A stretch of DNA of 64,000 nt from Streptomyces cyaneochromogenes (GCF_003963535.1 NZ_CP034539.1:1922001-1986000); one strand, 5' to 3'; positions 17,640 to 26,684 are shown, counted from the first letter of the stretch. Numbers and translations are program-made. The notes: generated from the sequence alone by a model not told the origin.

Positions 17640-20375
17640 TTACGGCATCTTGTCTCCCAGCAGCGCCAGATTCTCGATAGCGGCGAGCCCGTACAGCGCC
17701 GTGTCGTTGGTGGACACCCAACTCGCCTCACTGCCCGGCACCAGAGAAGCCGGACCGCTCAGCTCCTCCGTCTTCCAGGGCGCGGACTCCTGGTAGCCGT
17801 CGGAGTTGTAGAACTTCTCCCACGCGCGCGTGGCGAGCTTCGCGTCACCCGTCTGGACGGCGGCGTACGCGTCGAGGCGCGAGTGGCCCTGGAAGAGCAG
17901 CAGCGAGCCGAAGTTGGAGCCGTAGCGCGCCGCCTGCTCGGCCTTCGTCGCGTTGAAGTAGCGGCAGTAGTCGAAGTACGCCTCGTTGAACTTCGGCATG
18001 TCGACGAGGTCGATGAGTTCGGCGCACAGTTCGTTGAGGCCGAAGACGGCCGAGAGGTGCGAGACACCGACCACGGGCTTGTCCGCGATGGCGAACTTGC
18101 CCGTGTCGAGGTCGTAGAGCCCGCTGCCCTGCACGAAGCCGTTGGGCTGGGCGGCGATCGTCTCCATCGTGGACAGCACGCGCGCGCGTGCCTTCTCCCA
18201 CTTGGGCCCCTTGCGCTCCCACTCCGTCAGCCAGGCCGAGACGAGCCCGCTCCAGTCCGTGCCGAAGCCGATCGACAGCGCGTGCCGGTCGGGGGTGTAC
18301 GGCTCGGTGCGGATCTTGCGGATCGGGTCCAGGACGAGGAAGGTCTCGTCGGAGTCGACGTTGGCGTGCATGAGGTCGCCTACGCGTTCGTCGGCGGTGA
18401 GGAAGTAGTAGTAACGGCGGTACGTGGTGTTGGCGATGCGCTGCTGCTTGGCGCTGTCGGCGTAGTGCTGCACGCCGTGCCGGGTGCCGAGACCGGCCCA
18501 CTTCCCCAGGTGGTAGACGTCGACCTCGCCGGTGTGCCGGGTCATCGCCTCGGCGAACCGGAAGATGTCCGCGCGGCCGCTGCGCAGGTACGCGAACCAC
18601 AGCCACAGGTCCGGGGAGAGCTCGGAGTTGTCCCAGGCGTAACCGCCGATGTCGTACCGCCACTGGTGCCGGACGGTGTCATAGGTGTGCATGATGTCGC
18701 CGTAGTCCCAGAAGCCGTACCAACGGCGCATCTCCACCTGGTCCTTGTAGTAGGTGAAGAGGAAGTCGAGGTGGTCCTCGATCTTCGCCTTGGCGGGCGT
18801 GGACCGGTCCGGCTCGGAGTAGAGCCCCGGGCCGAAGACCTGGGCCCTGATGAGCTGCCTGGGCGGGGCGGCGAGCTGCGGCAGCACCCGTACGGCCTCG
18901 ACCTGGTGAGCCAGGGCCTGCGCCGGGGGCGTGGACTCGTTGGCCCAGAAGAGGAGTTCGGAGGTGCGGGCGATGCCGTACGGCGTGCCGAACTCCGGCT
19001 CGTAGTCCTCGTAGGTGATGTTGAGGCCTTCGAGCTGTTCGGGGTAGGTGTCCTGGCCCATGCCGTCGTGGTAGAAGCGCAGGTCCATGGGCTGCGCCTC
19101 CGGCGACCAGAGCCACATGGTGACCTCGGCCTCGTCGGTGTGGGCGTCGCGGATGTCGAGCTGGGCGGGGAACTTCTCCCAGAAGTCCCGCAGCCCGAAG
19201 GAGAGTCCGCCGCTGACGCCACCGACGTAACCGAACCCGCAGGCGCGCTTTCCACCACCGGCGCCGATCCAGCCGTGGCCCTTCTTGGTGCGCTTGCGCA
19301 GCGTGAAGCCGTCGGCGGACAGCTGGGAGAGCGTGTAGTCGCCCCACTCGGGGATGTACCGCAGCCGGGTCGTCACCCGCTGGTCCCACGTGGACGGGTC
19401 GGGCAGCTTCTCCCCCGCGAACTGCGCCGCCTGTACGGCCGCCCCCGGGTCGCGGCGCAGTCCGGTGATGCCCTTGACGGCCTCGCGGAGCATGCCGGTG
19501 CCCTCGCCGCCGATGCGGATGTGGCGGTCGTACGGCGCGTCGCGCATCGGCACGGTGAAGCGCACGCCGATACCGCGGATGAAGTCGCCGCTCGCCCTGC
19601 CCGGCTCCTGGGTGCCGTCGTACGTGATGGTGTGCACCATGCGGAAGGAGTCGGCGCCGGCGTAGAAGTAGAGGCGGATGGAGAACGGCAGCCGGCTCCG
19701 GCTGCCCTTGCGGTGCTTGCCGTCGATGCGGACCACGGCACGGACCGGCCCTTCCTGCTCGACGGTGACCTCGGAGATGGCTCCCTCGAAGCGCTCGGTC
19801 CTGACCGCGCCCTGGTCCTCGCCCTCGATCTCCGGCTGGCGGATGAGCACGAGCCGGCCGTTCTTGGCGATCTCGGTGGAACCGCGGGTGACCGACTTGA
19901 TGAGCGTCGCGCCCGAGTTGCCGATCTTCGCCGTGATGACGCCCGTCGAGACGGTGATCGCTCCGCCGCTCTTGTCGACGGTGACCTTCTTGGCCGGGGC
20001 GGTGGCCTCCCCGGCGGTGAGGGTGAGCTTGCCGTTGCCCGAACTGACCGCGTGCGCCGTCCACTTGAGGGAGCCGTCCGGCCAGTACGCGAGCGGCCAG
20101 GACTGCACCGGCACGGCCTTGCCGTCGGCGTCCGTGAGCGCGAAGGTCTGGTCCTCCTGGTACGCCCCCTTCGGCCACGGCACACCCACGGTGGAGCCGG
20201 GCGCGGCACCGAGACCGCCGTCCTCCAGCCAGTCGAGGGTCACGGGGTCGGCATCGGCGTCGGCGGCTCTGGGCGCGGCCTGCGCGTCCTTGGCTCCTGG
20301 CGCCCAGCTGAAGTGCGCGGCGGCTCCGGCGACGGCGGCCGCCTTGAGGATGGACCTACGGGGGATGGGGGACAT
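17640..20375 (-). CDS. Tat-exported PcRGLX/YetA-like protein, probable exo-rhamnogalacturonan lyase family
   Basis: 911 residues from ATG preceded by AGGAAAGG. The N terminus carries a Tat-type signal (RRSILKAAAVAGAAAHF; probable cleavage after AQA near residue 33). A beta-rich N-terminal domain (to about residue 400, with WPKGAY...PVQSWPLAYWPDGSLKW) is followed by an alpha/alpha-toroid-like part with MRRWYGFWDYGDIMHTYD and QWRYDIGGYAWDNSE. This is the pattern of the PcRGLX/YetA family (CAZy PL26), which cleaves rhamnogalacturonan I from the end. It is the last gene of a carbohydrate module after a YesL-like protein and an ABC importer, which supports a plant-pectin role. Exact substrate is inference. 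Confidence 0.75.
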   Translation of the reverse strand: MSPIPRRSILKAAAVAGAAAHFSWAPGAKDAQAAPRAADADADPVTLDWLEDGGLGAAPGSTVGVPWPKGAYQEDQTFALTDADGKAVPVQSWPLAYWPDGSLKWTAHAVSSGNGKLTLTAGEATAPAKKVTVDKSGGAITVSTGVITAKIGNSGATLIKSVTRGSTEIAKNGRLVLIRQPEIEGEDQGAVRTERFEGAISEVTVEQEGPVRAVVRIDGKHRKGSRSRLPFSIRLYFYAGADSFRMVHTITYDGTQEPGRASGDFIRGIGVRFTVPMRDAPYDRHIRIGGEGTGMLREAVKGITGLRRDPGAAVQAAQFAGEKLPDPSTWDQRVTTRLRYIPEWGDYTLSQLSADGFTLRKRTKKGHGWIGAGGGKRACGFGYVGGVSGGLSFGLRDFWEKFPAQLDIRDAHTDEAEVTMWLWSPEAQPMDLRFYHDGMGQDTYPEQLEGLNITYEDYEPEFGTPYGIARTSELLFWANESTPPAQALAHQVEAVRVLPQLAAPPRQLIRAQVFGPGLYSEPDRSTPAKAKIEDHLDFLFTYYKDQVEMRRWYGFWDYGDIMHTYDTVRHQWRYDIGGYAWDNSELSPDLWLWFAYLRSGRADIFRFAEAMTRHTGEVDVYHLGKWAGLGTRHGVQHYADSAKQQRIANTTYRRYYYFLTADERVGDLMHANVDSDETFLVLDPIRKIRTEPYTPDRHALSIGFGTDWSGLVSAWLTEWERKGPKWEKARARVLSTMETIAAQPNGFVQGSGLYDLDTGKFAIADKPVVGVSHLSAVFGLNELCAELIDLVDMPKFNEAYFDYCRYFNATKAEQAARYGSNFGSLLLFQGHSRLDAYAAVQTGDAKLATRAWEKFYNSDGYQESAPWKTEELSGPASLVPGSEASWVSTNDTALYGLAAIENLALLGDKMP

Positions 20376-20469
20376 GACCTTTCCTTTCCGTGCGGAATGC
20401 TGGGAGTCAGGGGCATGACAGAGAGAGGTACGGCGCGGGGCGCCGACCTTGTTACGGGGGCACCGCCCG

Positions 20470-21084
20470 TCAGCGGTGCCGGTAGCGCGCCTCCACGGCG
20501 ACGGCCGCCGCCGCGACGGCGCCCAGGACGGGGACCGCCAGCGGCGGGACGAACCAGGCGGACACCGCCACGACAGCCAGCCCGCAGACGACCAGGAAGG
20601 TCCCGGCGGGATCGAGCACGGTCCGCCGCCCGGCGTCCGCGAGCAACGCCCGCCAGGCCGCGCCCGGCGTCCAGACGGCGGCCGCCCGCAGCAGGGCCAC
20701 GGCGGCCCCGATCAGTGCGAAGACGCCGACGGCGCCGACGAGCGGCCCGCCGGGCAGCCCGGCCCGCACGGCCAGGACGTCCACCCAGACCGCGACGGCC
20801 ACCGCCCACCCGGCCAGCCCGACGATCCACCCGCCGCGCACAGCCGTACGGAAGTCCGCGACGAACTCCCACCGGCCACCGCCCTCGTGGGTCGTACGCC
20901 GCCGAAGGTGCCGTGCGCCGGCGGCGAAGGCGGCCGGGTAGGTGACGACCCCGAGGCAGGCCACGGCGATCCACACGCCGGTGAGCAGGCACTCGGCGAA
21001 GACCGCGAAGCGCTCGCCGAACAGGGACTCCTTGCGCCGGGGCTCCTTGCGCGAAGCGCGGGCCCGCACGCGTGCTTGCGCCAT
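20470..21084 (-). CDS. YesL-like (DUF624) membrane protein
   Basis: 204 residues, ATG start. A basic N terminus (RVRARASRKEPRRKE) precedes five or so transmembrane helices, starting FAVFAECLLTGVWIAVACLGVVTYPAAFAAG. The fold and position match DUF624/YesL proteins, which are found beside carbohydrate ABC importers, including the Bacillus subtilis rhamnogalacturonan cluster (yesL onward). It begins 10 bp after the second permease gene and lies upstream of the PcRGLX-like gene. Possible role as an accessory of the importer. Confidence 0.78.
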   Translation of the reverse strand: MAQARVRARASRKEPRRKESLFGERFAVFAECLLTGVWIAVACLGVVTYPAAFAAGARHLRRRTTHEGGGRWEFVADFRTAVRGGWIVGLAGWAVAVAVWVDVLAVRAGLPGGPLVGAVGVFALIGAAVALLRAAAVWTPGAAWRALLADAGRRTVLDPAGTFLVVCGLAVVAVSAWFVPPLAVPVLGAVAAAAVAVEARYRHR

Positions 21085-21094
21085 GGTGACCGCC

Positions 21095-21970
21095 TCAGCC
21101 CTTCAGTCCGGAGGTCGCCATACCGTCGATGAGATAGCGCTGGAAGGCCATGAAGAAGGCGATGACCGGCACCAGCGCCACCAGCGACATCGCGATCATG
21201 CTTCCGTAGTTGGAGATGCCCTCCTGGTCGCGGAACATCATCAGGCCGAGCGAGACGGTGTACTTGTCGGGAGTGTTGAGGTAGATCAACGGCCCCATGA
21301 AGTCGTTCCAGGCATTGATGAAGGTGAAGATCGCGCTGGTGATGAGCGCGGGCCGGCTCAGCGGCAGCGCGATCGACCAGTAGGTGCGCAGGTGCCCGCA
21401 GCCGTCGAGCTTGGCGGCCTCGTCCAGCTCGCGCGGCAGTCCACGCATGAACTGCACCATCAGGAACACGAAGAAGGCTTCCGTGGCCAGGAACTTTCCG
21501 GCGACGAGCGGCACCAGGGTGTCGGTGAGCTCCAGGTTGCGGAAGAGCACGTACTGCGGGATGAGCAGCACGTGGTACGGCAGCAGCAGCGTGCCGATCA
21601 TCAACGTGAAGAGCAGGTTCCGCCCGGCGAACCGGATCTTGGCGAAGGCGTACGCGGTCAGCGAGCTGGACAGCACGACACCGACCACGGCGAGGACCGC
21701 GTACATCAGCGAGTTCCAGAAGAAGCTGCTGATGGAGATGCCGGAGATGCCGTCGGCGAGGCCGGAGAAGTTCGCCCAGACCGGCTTGGTGGGCAGCAGA
21801 TCAAGGCTGGCGATGATGTCCTTGCTCGGCTTGAACGAGGCGCCCACCACCCAGATCACGGGATAGAGGACGACTGCCAGGAGGGCGAGCGCGCCCACGT
21901 GCCAGGCGATCGATCCGGTGCGCCGCCGTTCGTTCGCGGTGTGCAGGGCAGGGCTGGTGGCACTGGTCAC
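21095..21970 (-). CDS. Carbohydrate ABC transporter permease (MalG-type)
   Basis: 291 residues from GTG. Six transmembrane segments and the EAA loop ELDEAAKLDGCGHLRTYWSIALPLSRPAL, which contacts the ATPase. The start overlaps the stop of the preceding permease as GTGA. With the MalF-type permease and the lipoprotein it forms a CUT1 sugar importer. No ATPase gene is in the cluster, so a shared ATPase such as MsiK (known to serve several Streptomyces sugar importers) is likely. Confidence 0.92.
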   Translation of the reverse strand: MTSATSPALHTANERRRTGSIAWHVGALALLAVVLYPVIWVVGASFKPSKDIIASLDLLPTKPVWANFSGLADGISGISISSFFWNSLMYAVLAVVGVVLSSSLTAYAFAKIRFAGRNLLFTLMIGTLLLPYHVLLIPQYVLFRNLELTDTLVPLVAGKFLATEAFFVFLMVQFMRGLPRELDEAAKLDGCGHLRTYWSIALPLSRPALITSAIFTFINAWNDFMGPLIYLNTPDKYTVSLGLMMFRDQEGISNYGSMIAMSLVALVPVIAFFMAFQRYLIDGMATSGLKG

Positions 21971-22923
21971 TTGGCGGCCTCCTCGTAGTGCACCCACTTC
22001 TTCTGCGACCAGAACAGGACCGCCGTGACGAGCGCCACCGCGATCACCAGCGTCCAGGCCATCGCGGAGGCGAAGCCCATCTGGGCCTCCTTGAAACCCT
22101 TCTGGTAGAGGTAACAGGTGTAGACGAGCGTGGCGTCGGCGGGCCCGCACCGGGTGTCGGAGACGACGTAGGCGGAGCCGAACACCTGGAACGCGTGGAT
22201 GGACTCCAGCAGCACGTTGAAGAAGAGCACCGGGGAGATCATCGGCAGTGTGATGTTCCAAAAGCGCCTGAGCGGACCGGCCCCGTCCACCTCGGCGGCC
22301 TCGTACAGCTCCTGCGGGACCTGCTTGAGGCCGGCCAGGAAGATGACCATGGGGGCGCCGAACTGCCAGATGCTCAGGGCCACCAGAGCGTAGATGACGT
22401 AGTCCGGGTTGCCGATCCAGCCGCCCACGTCGAGGCCGAAGATCTTCTGCGTACGGTCCACGATCGCGTCGTCCGAGAACAGCGCACGCCACACGAAGCC
22501 GACGGAGACGCTGGCGCCGATGAGCGAGGGCAAGTAGAACGCGGCCCGGTACAGGCCCTGTCCGCGCCGCTTCTGCGCGAGCAGCAGCGCGACACCGAGC
22601 GCGAGCAGCAGCTTCAGCGGTGTGGCCACGACGACGTACTTCAGCGTGACCTCGACCGACTTCTGCCAGCGCGGGTCCTGGAACATCGTCGTGAAGTTGT
22701 CCAGCCCCACCCACTGGGGCGGCGTGAACAGGTTGTAGCTGGTGAACGCGTAGTACAGCGACGCGATCATCGGCCCCGCCGTGAGCAGCAGGAACCCCGC
22801 GATCCACGGCGACATGAAGAGGTAGCCGGCGAGGTTCTCGCGGCGCCGCCCGCGCCGCCCGGCGGCGGGAGCGTCGGACCGCTTCCCGGCCGGGCGCGCG
22901 GGCGCTTCCTTGACGAGCGTCAT
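21967..22923 (-). CDS. Carbohydrate ABC transporter permease (MalF-type)
   Basis: 318 residues from ATG. A basic N terminus (KRSDAPAAGRRGRRREN) is followed by six helices, beginning LAGYLFMSPWIAGFLLLTAGPMIASLYYAFTSYN, and the EAA loop ELYEAAEVDGAGPLRRFWNITLPMISP. It follows the solute-binding lipoprotein gene by 14 bp and overlaps the MalG-type gene. Together they import an oligosaccharide, possibly the product of the exported PcRGLX-like enzyme. Confidence 0.92.
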   Translation of the reverse strand: MTLVKEAPARPAGKRSDAPAAGRRGRRRENLAGYLFMSPWIAGFLLLTAGPMIASLYYAFTSYNLFTPPQWVGLDNFTTMFQDPRWQKSVEVTLKYVVVATPLKLLLALGVALLLAQKRRGQGLYRAAFYLPSLIGASVSVGFVWRALFSDDAIVDRTQKIFGLDVGGWIGNPDYVIYALVALSIWQFGAPMVIFLAGLKQVPQELYEAAEVDGAGPLRRFWNITLPMISPVLFFNVLLESIHAFQVFGSAYVVSDTRCGPADATLVYTCYLYQKGFKEAQMGFASAMAWTLVIAVALVTAVLFWSQKKWVHYEEAAK

Positions 22924-22937
22924 GGTGGTACGTCCCC

Positions 22938-24224
22938 TCAGCCCGCGAACGCGGCCTTGGCCTCGCTGAACAGCGCCTTTGCGGCGTCGGCCGGCTTGGT
23001 CCTGCCCTGGGCGACCTCGCCGCCGATGCGCAGGAACGCCGCCTCGATGACGTCGGTGCCGGACGGGTGCGGGGTGATCTTCCCGAGCACTCCGGCCTTG
23101 GCGACCTCTTCCTCGTAGGCCGCGACGCCCTTGTTGTTGGCGTCGGCGGGCTTGAACGCGTCGTACTGCTCGGTGGTGGCGAGGATGCCGCGGTCGTAGC
23201 CCATGATCTTGCCGACCTCGGGGTCGTGGACCATGAAGGAGATGAACTGGGCGACTTCCTTGGGGTGCTTGGTTCCGGAGAAGGCGCTCATCATCAGCGA
23301 GCCGAGGTACTGGCCGGTCTGCTTGCCGTCCGTGGTGGGGATGGGCGCGAGCCCGTAGTCCGACTCGCCCTCGCCCTCGTAACGGATGGAGAAGTTGTCC
23401 CAGGTGAACTCGGACGCGGCGAGGCCGGCCGAGAGCCCGGACTTCGGCTTGACCTGCTCGATCTTCTTCGGGTCGGCGACCAGCCCGGACCGCACGCGCT
23501 TGTAGCCGTCCTCCCACCACTGCGTCAGATCGTCCTCGGTGAAGCCGAGATCGGTGTCCGTGAAGAAGGCCTTGCCGTTCTGACGGAGGTACAGGTCGTA
23601 GAGGTACATGATGCTGAAGTAGCCGGTGTCACCGGCGATCTTCAGCTTGTCCTGGATGGTCTGCAGCGCGTCGAAGTACTCGTCCCAGGTCCAGCCGAAC
23701 TTCGCCTCGACGCCCGCCTTCTCGAAGGCCTTGAGGTCGATGACGAGCGCCATGGTGTTGGCGCCGACGGGAATGCCGATCTGCTTGCCGTCGACCTGAC
23801 CGTTGGCCAGAACGCCGTTGCGGAAGTTCTCCAGGTCCAGGTTCCCCGCGTCGGCCTGCGACTTGAGATCCATCAGAACGCCGCGCTTGTCGTACTTACG
23901 CAGAAAGCCGACCGCATTCTGGAAAACGTCCGGCGGATTCCCGCCGGAGGCCTGGGTCTGGAACTTCTCCCAGAACGCCTCATAGTCCGTGAATTCAGGC
24001 TTGATCTTGATCTTCGGGTACTTCTTCTCGAAGAGCGCGATCGTCTTCTTGATGGCGATGGTGCGCGGCTCGCCGCCCCACCACGCGTAACGGAGCGTCA
24101 CCGTCCCGTCGCCGGAACCGCTGTCACCACCGCACGCGGTGGTCGCTCCCAGCCCGAGCGCGGCCGCGGAGGCCCCGGCCGCCTTCAGGATCGTACGCCT
24201 CTCAACATTCCTGCTGGTTCCCAT
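22938..24224 (-). CDS. Extracellular solute-binding lipoprotein of a sugar ABC importer
   Basis: 428 residues from ATG preceded by GGGAGGGGG. The signal has twin arginines (R9-R10 in VERRTILKAAG) and a lipobox-like end at C31 (GATTAC-GG), indicating a Tat-exported lipoprotein. The mature part is a family 1 solute-binding protein (LRYAWWGGEPRTIAIKKTIALFEKKYP; NPPDVFQNAVGFL; IGIPVGANTMALVID). It is the first gene of the carbohydrate operon, behind a promoter with LacI-type operators. Ligand not determined by sequence; a rhamnogalacturonan oligosaccharide is suggested by context. Confidence 0.92.
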   Translation of the reverse strand: MGTSRNVERRTILKAAGASAAALGLGATTACGGDSGSGDGTVTLRYAWWGGEPRTIAIKKTIALFEKKYPKIKIKPEFTDYEAFWEKFQTQASGGNPPDVFQNAVGFLRKYDKRGVLMDLKSQADAGNLDLENFRNGVLANGQVDGKQIGIPVGANTMALVIDLKAFEKAGVEAKFGWTWDEYFDALQTIQDKLKIAGDTGYFSIMYLYDLYLRQNGKAFFTDTDLGFTEDDLTQWWEDGYKRVRSGLVADPKKIEQVKPKSGLSAGLAASEFTWDNFSIRYEGEGESDYGLAPIPTTDGKQTGQYLGSLMMSAFSGTKHPKEVAQFISFMVHDPEVGKIMGYDRGILATTEQYDAFKPADANNKGVAAYEEEVAKAGVLGKITPHPSGTDVIEAAFLRIGGEVAQGRTKPADAAKALFSEAKAAFAG

Positions 24225-24262
24225 GGTTGGGCCCCCTCCCCGCAGCGTCATCGCCGCCTGCA

Positions 24263-24285
24263 TGAATCGTTTCAAGTAAGCGCTT
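24263..24285. promoter_or_regulatory. LacI-family-type operators in the sugar operon leader
   Basis: Two palindromes lie just after the predicted transcription start: TGAATCGTTTCA (24263-24274, near-perfect dyad around CG) and AAGCGCTT (24278-24285, perfect). Both have the central CG of LacI/GalR-family operators. Binding there would block early transcription of the lipoprotein-permease operon. The regulator gene is not in the window. Confidence 0.6.
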
Positions 24286-24293
24286 GCTGGCAC

Positions 24294-24322
24294 AAGCTAC
24301 GAGGGGCCTCGTGGTGCGTCAA
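24294..24322 (-). promoter_or_regulatory. Promoter of the sugar importer operon
   Basis: On the minus strand TTGACG, a 17-bp spacer and TAGCTT. Transcription would start near 24287, directly in front of the two LacI-type palindromes. Confidence 0.6.
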
Positions 24323-24570
24323 TGATTCGGACAGGAATTTCTTGCGTCACGGCGCGGCAAGTTGACGGCCCGTCGGGAACGACCCGGGCATCGGATCGCC
24401 CAACTGCGCAGGTGAGGCACGCGTGATCGACGGGCCGAACGTGAACTCGCCATCGGCGCACGCCTGTTGATCGGCAGGAACTCGCCTGCCCGGGCAAGGG
24501 CAGCGAAGGTGCGCAACAAGGGCCCGAGCGCGCTCCGAAGCGCATACGACTGCGGCGCCTGCACATACGA

Positions 24571-24606
24571 CGGCGGCCCGCCTGCACTGTCGCAGGCGGG
24601 CCGCCG
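24571..24606 (-). terminator. Terminator after second tRNA-Val(CAC)
   Basis: A perfect 15-bp stem (CGGCGGCCCGCCTGC / GCAGGCGGGCCGCCG) with a 6-nt loop, starting 8 bp from the mature tRNA 3' end. Nothing gene-like is seen between it and the sugar-operon promoter (24323-24570). Confidence 0.8.
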
Positions 24607-24613
24607 ATCCGGG

Positions 24614-24685
24614 TGGGCGATACTGGGTTCGAACCAGTGACCTCTTCGGTGTGAACGAAGCGCTCTCCCACTGAGCTAATCGCCC
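24614..24685 (-). tRNA. tRNA-Val (anticodon CAC), second copy
   Basis: 72 nt, identical by eye to the copy at 14.4 kb: acceptor GGGCGAT / ATCGCCC, anticodon loop TTCACAC, discriminator A, CCA not encoded. A possible -10 (TAATGT) lies 14 bp upstream on the minus strand with a weak -35 (TCACAC, 18-bp spacing). It has its own strong terminator. Confidence 0.95.
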
Positions 24686-24773
24686 GGACGCAGGAAGAAC
24701 ATTACCCCATGTCAGGGGGTGCGTGTGACCAGTGCGGACCTGGCCCGACCGACCCCCGCACCCCCCGCGCGGA

Positions 24774-25232
24774 TCACTGGTCCTTGATCTTCCAGGGCAT
24801 GACGATGCCGAACTTCCACAGGTAGATGCCGACGAGGACGCCCACGATCACGAGGCCGATCGTCGTCAGGATGATGTTGCGGCGGCGCACCTTCGGGTCG
24901 AGGGCCTTCTGGGCCGCCTCGGTGACCTTGCGCTTGGTCCAGCGCAGCACCAGCTGGGCCCAGACGAACTCGGTCGCCCAGATCGCCATGCCGCCGAAGA
25001 TCACGACCCAGCCGGGCCCCGGCAGCGGCAGCATGATGATGCCGGCGACCACGACCGCCAGGCCGATGACGAAGACACCCACCTGCCAGCTCAGGTGCAG
25101 CGCACGGCGCGCCTTGATGAACTCCGGCGCTCTCGAGCCGAGCCCCTGCTCGCTGTCGCCCTTCACACCATCCACTTCGATCTTGTCGGCAGCCATGGCG
25201 ACGTCGCCCGGCTCGTTACTCCCCGTATTCAT
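24774..25232 (-). CDS. PGPGW-motif (TIGR02611-type) membrane protein
   Basis: 152 residues. An acidic N-terminal tail is followed by a helix pair VGVFVIGLAVVVAGIIMLPLPGPGWVVIFGGMAIWATEF, with the signature PLPGPGW in the turn, then a basic segment and a third helix (IILTTIGLVIVGVLVGIYLWKFG). This agrees with the PGPGW family of actinobacterial small membrane proteins, function unknown. Start taken at ATG 25232 (GTAGGG upstream); ATG 25196 is an alternative. Confidence 0.82.
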   Translation of the reverse strand: MNTGSNEPGDVAMAADKIEVDGVKGDSEQGLGSRAPEFIKARRALHLSWQVGVFVIGLAVVVAGIIMLPLPGPGWVVIFGGMAIWATEFVWAQLVLRWTKRKVTEAAQKALDPKVRRRNIILTTIGLVIVGVLVGIYLWKFGIVMPWKIKDQ

Positions 25233-25338
25233 ACGGCCAAACCCTACCGGACCGAAACCAGTCACCGGAATGGTCGTACCTCGCGAACGGGTTCTCGGCC
25301 GGAAGAGTTACGTAAACACACGCAAAACACTCAGAGGG

Positions 25339-25362
25339 GTTTACAACGGCACCGTAGGTGGC
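25339..25362 (+). promoter_or_regulatory. Possible alternative-sigma promoter for ssgB
   Basis: GTTT at 25339-25342, 14 bp, then GGTGGC. Spacing fits the GTTT-N14-GGGTAY pattern of the stress sigma factor SigH, which is reported to control ssgB in S. coelicolor, but the -10 half matches only partly. Confidence 0.25.
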
Positions 25363-25423
25363 ATGTCGATTTCGCCGACGTGCGAATCCCCGAGCGCACA
25401 CTGAGCGAAAGGCCCTGGCGCTT

Positions 25424-25837
25424 ATGAACACCACGGTCAGCTGCGAGCTGCACCTGCGCCTCGTTGTGTCGAGCGAGTCATCCCTGCCTGTCCCCGCAGG
25501 CCTGCGGTACGACACGGCCGACCCCTACGCCGTGCACGCCACCTTCCACACCGGAGCCGAGGAGACCGTCGAGTGGGTGTTCGCCCGCGACCTCCTCGCG
25601 GAGGGCCTGCACCGGCCCACCGGAACCGGCGACGTCCGCGTCTGGCCGTCGCGCAGCCATGGCCAGGGCGTCGTCTGCATCGCCCTGAGCTCTCCGGAGG
25701 GCGAGGCGCTGCTCGAGGCCCCGGCACGGGCTCTGGAGTCCTTCCTGAAGCGGACGGATGCCGCTGTGCCTCCCGGCACGGAGCACCGGCATTTCGATCT
25801 CGATCAAGAGCTCTCGCACATCCTGGCGGAAAGCTAG
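25424..25837 (+). CDS. ssgB: SsgB, sporulation-specific cell division regulator
   Basis: 137 residues, the same length as S. coelicolor SsgB, and the sequence matches that protein essentially throughout as I remember it (MNTTVSCELHLRLVV, YDTADPYAVHATFHTGAEETVEWVFARDLL, GDVRVWPSRSHGQGVVCIALSSPEGEALLE). SsgB is the SsgA-like protein that sits at future septum sites in aerial hyphae and recruits FtsZ for sporulation septation. ATG 25424 is chosen by match to the family; an upstream in-frame extension is not conserved-looking. Its presence identifies a sporulating actinomycete. Confidence 0.97.
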   Translation: MNTTVSCELHLRLVVSSESSLPVPAGLRYDTADPYAVHATFHTGAEETVEWVFARDLLAEGLHRPTGTGDVRVWPSRSHGQGVVCIALSSPEGEALLEAPARALESFLKRTDAAVPPGTEHRHFDLDQELSHILAES

Positions 25838-26123
25838 GGCGAGGCTCCCGCAAGCCGCCCGGCGCCGTCGACTCGGGGTGACGGCTCGGGCCCAGACAAC
25901 CGCATACGGCACGCAGCAGCGCCGTCTCCGCATCGCCGGAGGCGGCGCTGATGTGCGCCTGGGACAGGCCGGGGCGAGGGCGAGCCGGCGGGAACCGTCG
26001 GCGTCCCCACGGCGTTGTAATCGACGTCACAGCAAGGGCGGGGCCGGTGGGATCCCGGCGGATGCCACTACCATCGGCCAGCATCGGCGGGCGCCCGCCC
26101 GACCCCAGGCCAGGGAGCGAAAC

Positions 26124-26684
26124 GTGCTGATCACCCATGACACCCGGTGTGCGCTCGATGCCGTGGTGGATCTGGTGAACACCGCGCCGGATGGCGACGG
26201 GACACCGGACGGGCTGCCTGACGTCGCAGCTCTCGAGAGTTTCGTACAAAAGCACGAAATCAGCGATGTCGGGGTCCTCTCGGAGTTCGATCTGTCGGCG
26301 GTACGCAAGGTGCGCGGGCGGTTCGCCGCGATCTTCGCGGAGCCGGATGCCCGGCGCGCGTCCGCGCTGATCAACGAGCTGGTGGCTGCCGCGGGCACCA
26401 CCCCCCGCCTCACAGACCACGACGGCTACGACTGGCATGTGCACTACTTCGCCCCCGGCGCCTCGGTCGCCGACCACCTGGCTGCCGACTGCGGCATGGC
26501 GCTGGCGTTCTTCGTGGTGGCCGGGGAGCAGGAGCGGCTGCGGCGCTGCGAAGCACCGGACTGCCGGCACGCCTTCGTGGATCTGTCCCGCAACCGTTCG
26601 CGGCGGTACTGCGACAGCCGCACCTGCGGAAACCGTCTGCATGTGGCCGCCTACCGGGCGCGACGCAAGGAAGCGGCCGGCTGA
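26124..26684 (+). CDS. CGNR zinc-finger (ABATE domain) protein
   Basis: 186 residues from GTG preceded by CAGGGAGCGA. The N-terminal 130 residues match the ABATE domain; the C-terminal zinc finger reads CEAPDCRHAFVDLSRNRSRRYCDSRTCGNR, with four cysteines and the CGNR signature, followed by VAAYRARRK. This family is considered a probable transcription or stress regulator. It follows ssgB on the same strand after 286 bp in which I see no other gene. Confidence 0.9.
   Translation: MLITHDTRCALDAVVDLVNTAPDGDGTPDGLPDVAALESFVQKHEISDVGVLSEFDLSAVRKVRGRFAAIFAEPDARRASALINELVAAAGTTPRLTDHDGYDWHVHYFAPGASVADHLAADCGMALAFFVVAGEQERLRRCEAPDCRHAFVDLSRNRSRRYCDSRTCGNRLHVAAYRARRKEAAG

Noticed and set aside
14876..17731. 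Long minus-strand open frame opposite the large membrane protein
   Set aside because: Arg/Gly/Gln-rich shadow without any fold-like pattern; the plus strand encodes many clean transmembrane helices.
17580..20945. Long plus-strand open frame opposite the PcRGLX-like gene
   Set aside because: High-GC shadow. The minus frame has a Tat signal, ribosome site and family motifs.
20470..21084. Third permease of the sugar importer
   Set aside because: It lacks the EAA loop and matches the YesL/DUF624 pattern instead.
24297..24671. ORFs overlapping tRNA-Val with MGERFVHTEEVTGSNPVSPT-type translation
   Set aside because: These arise from translating the tRNA gene itself; a matching one occurs at each tRNA-Val copy.
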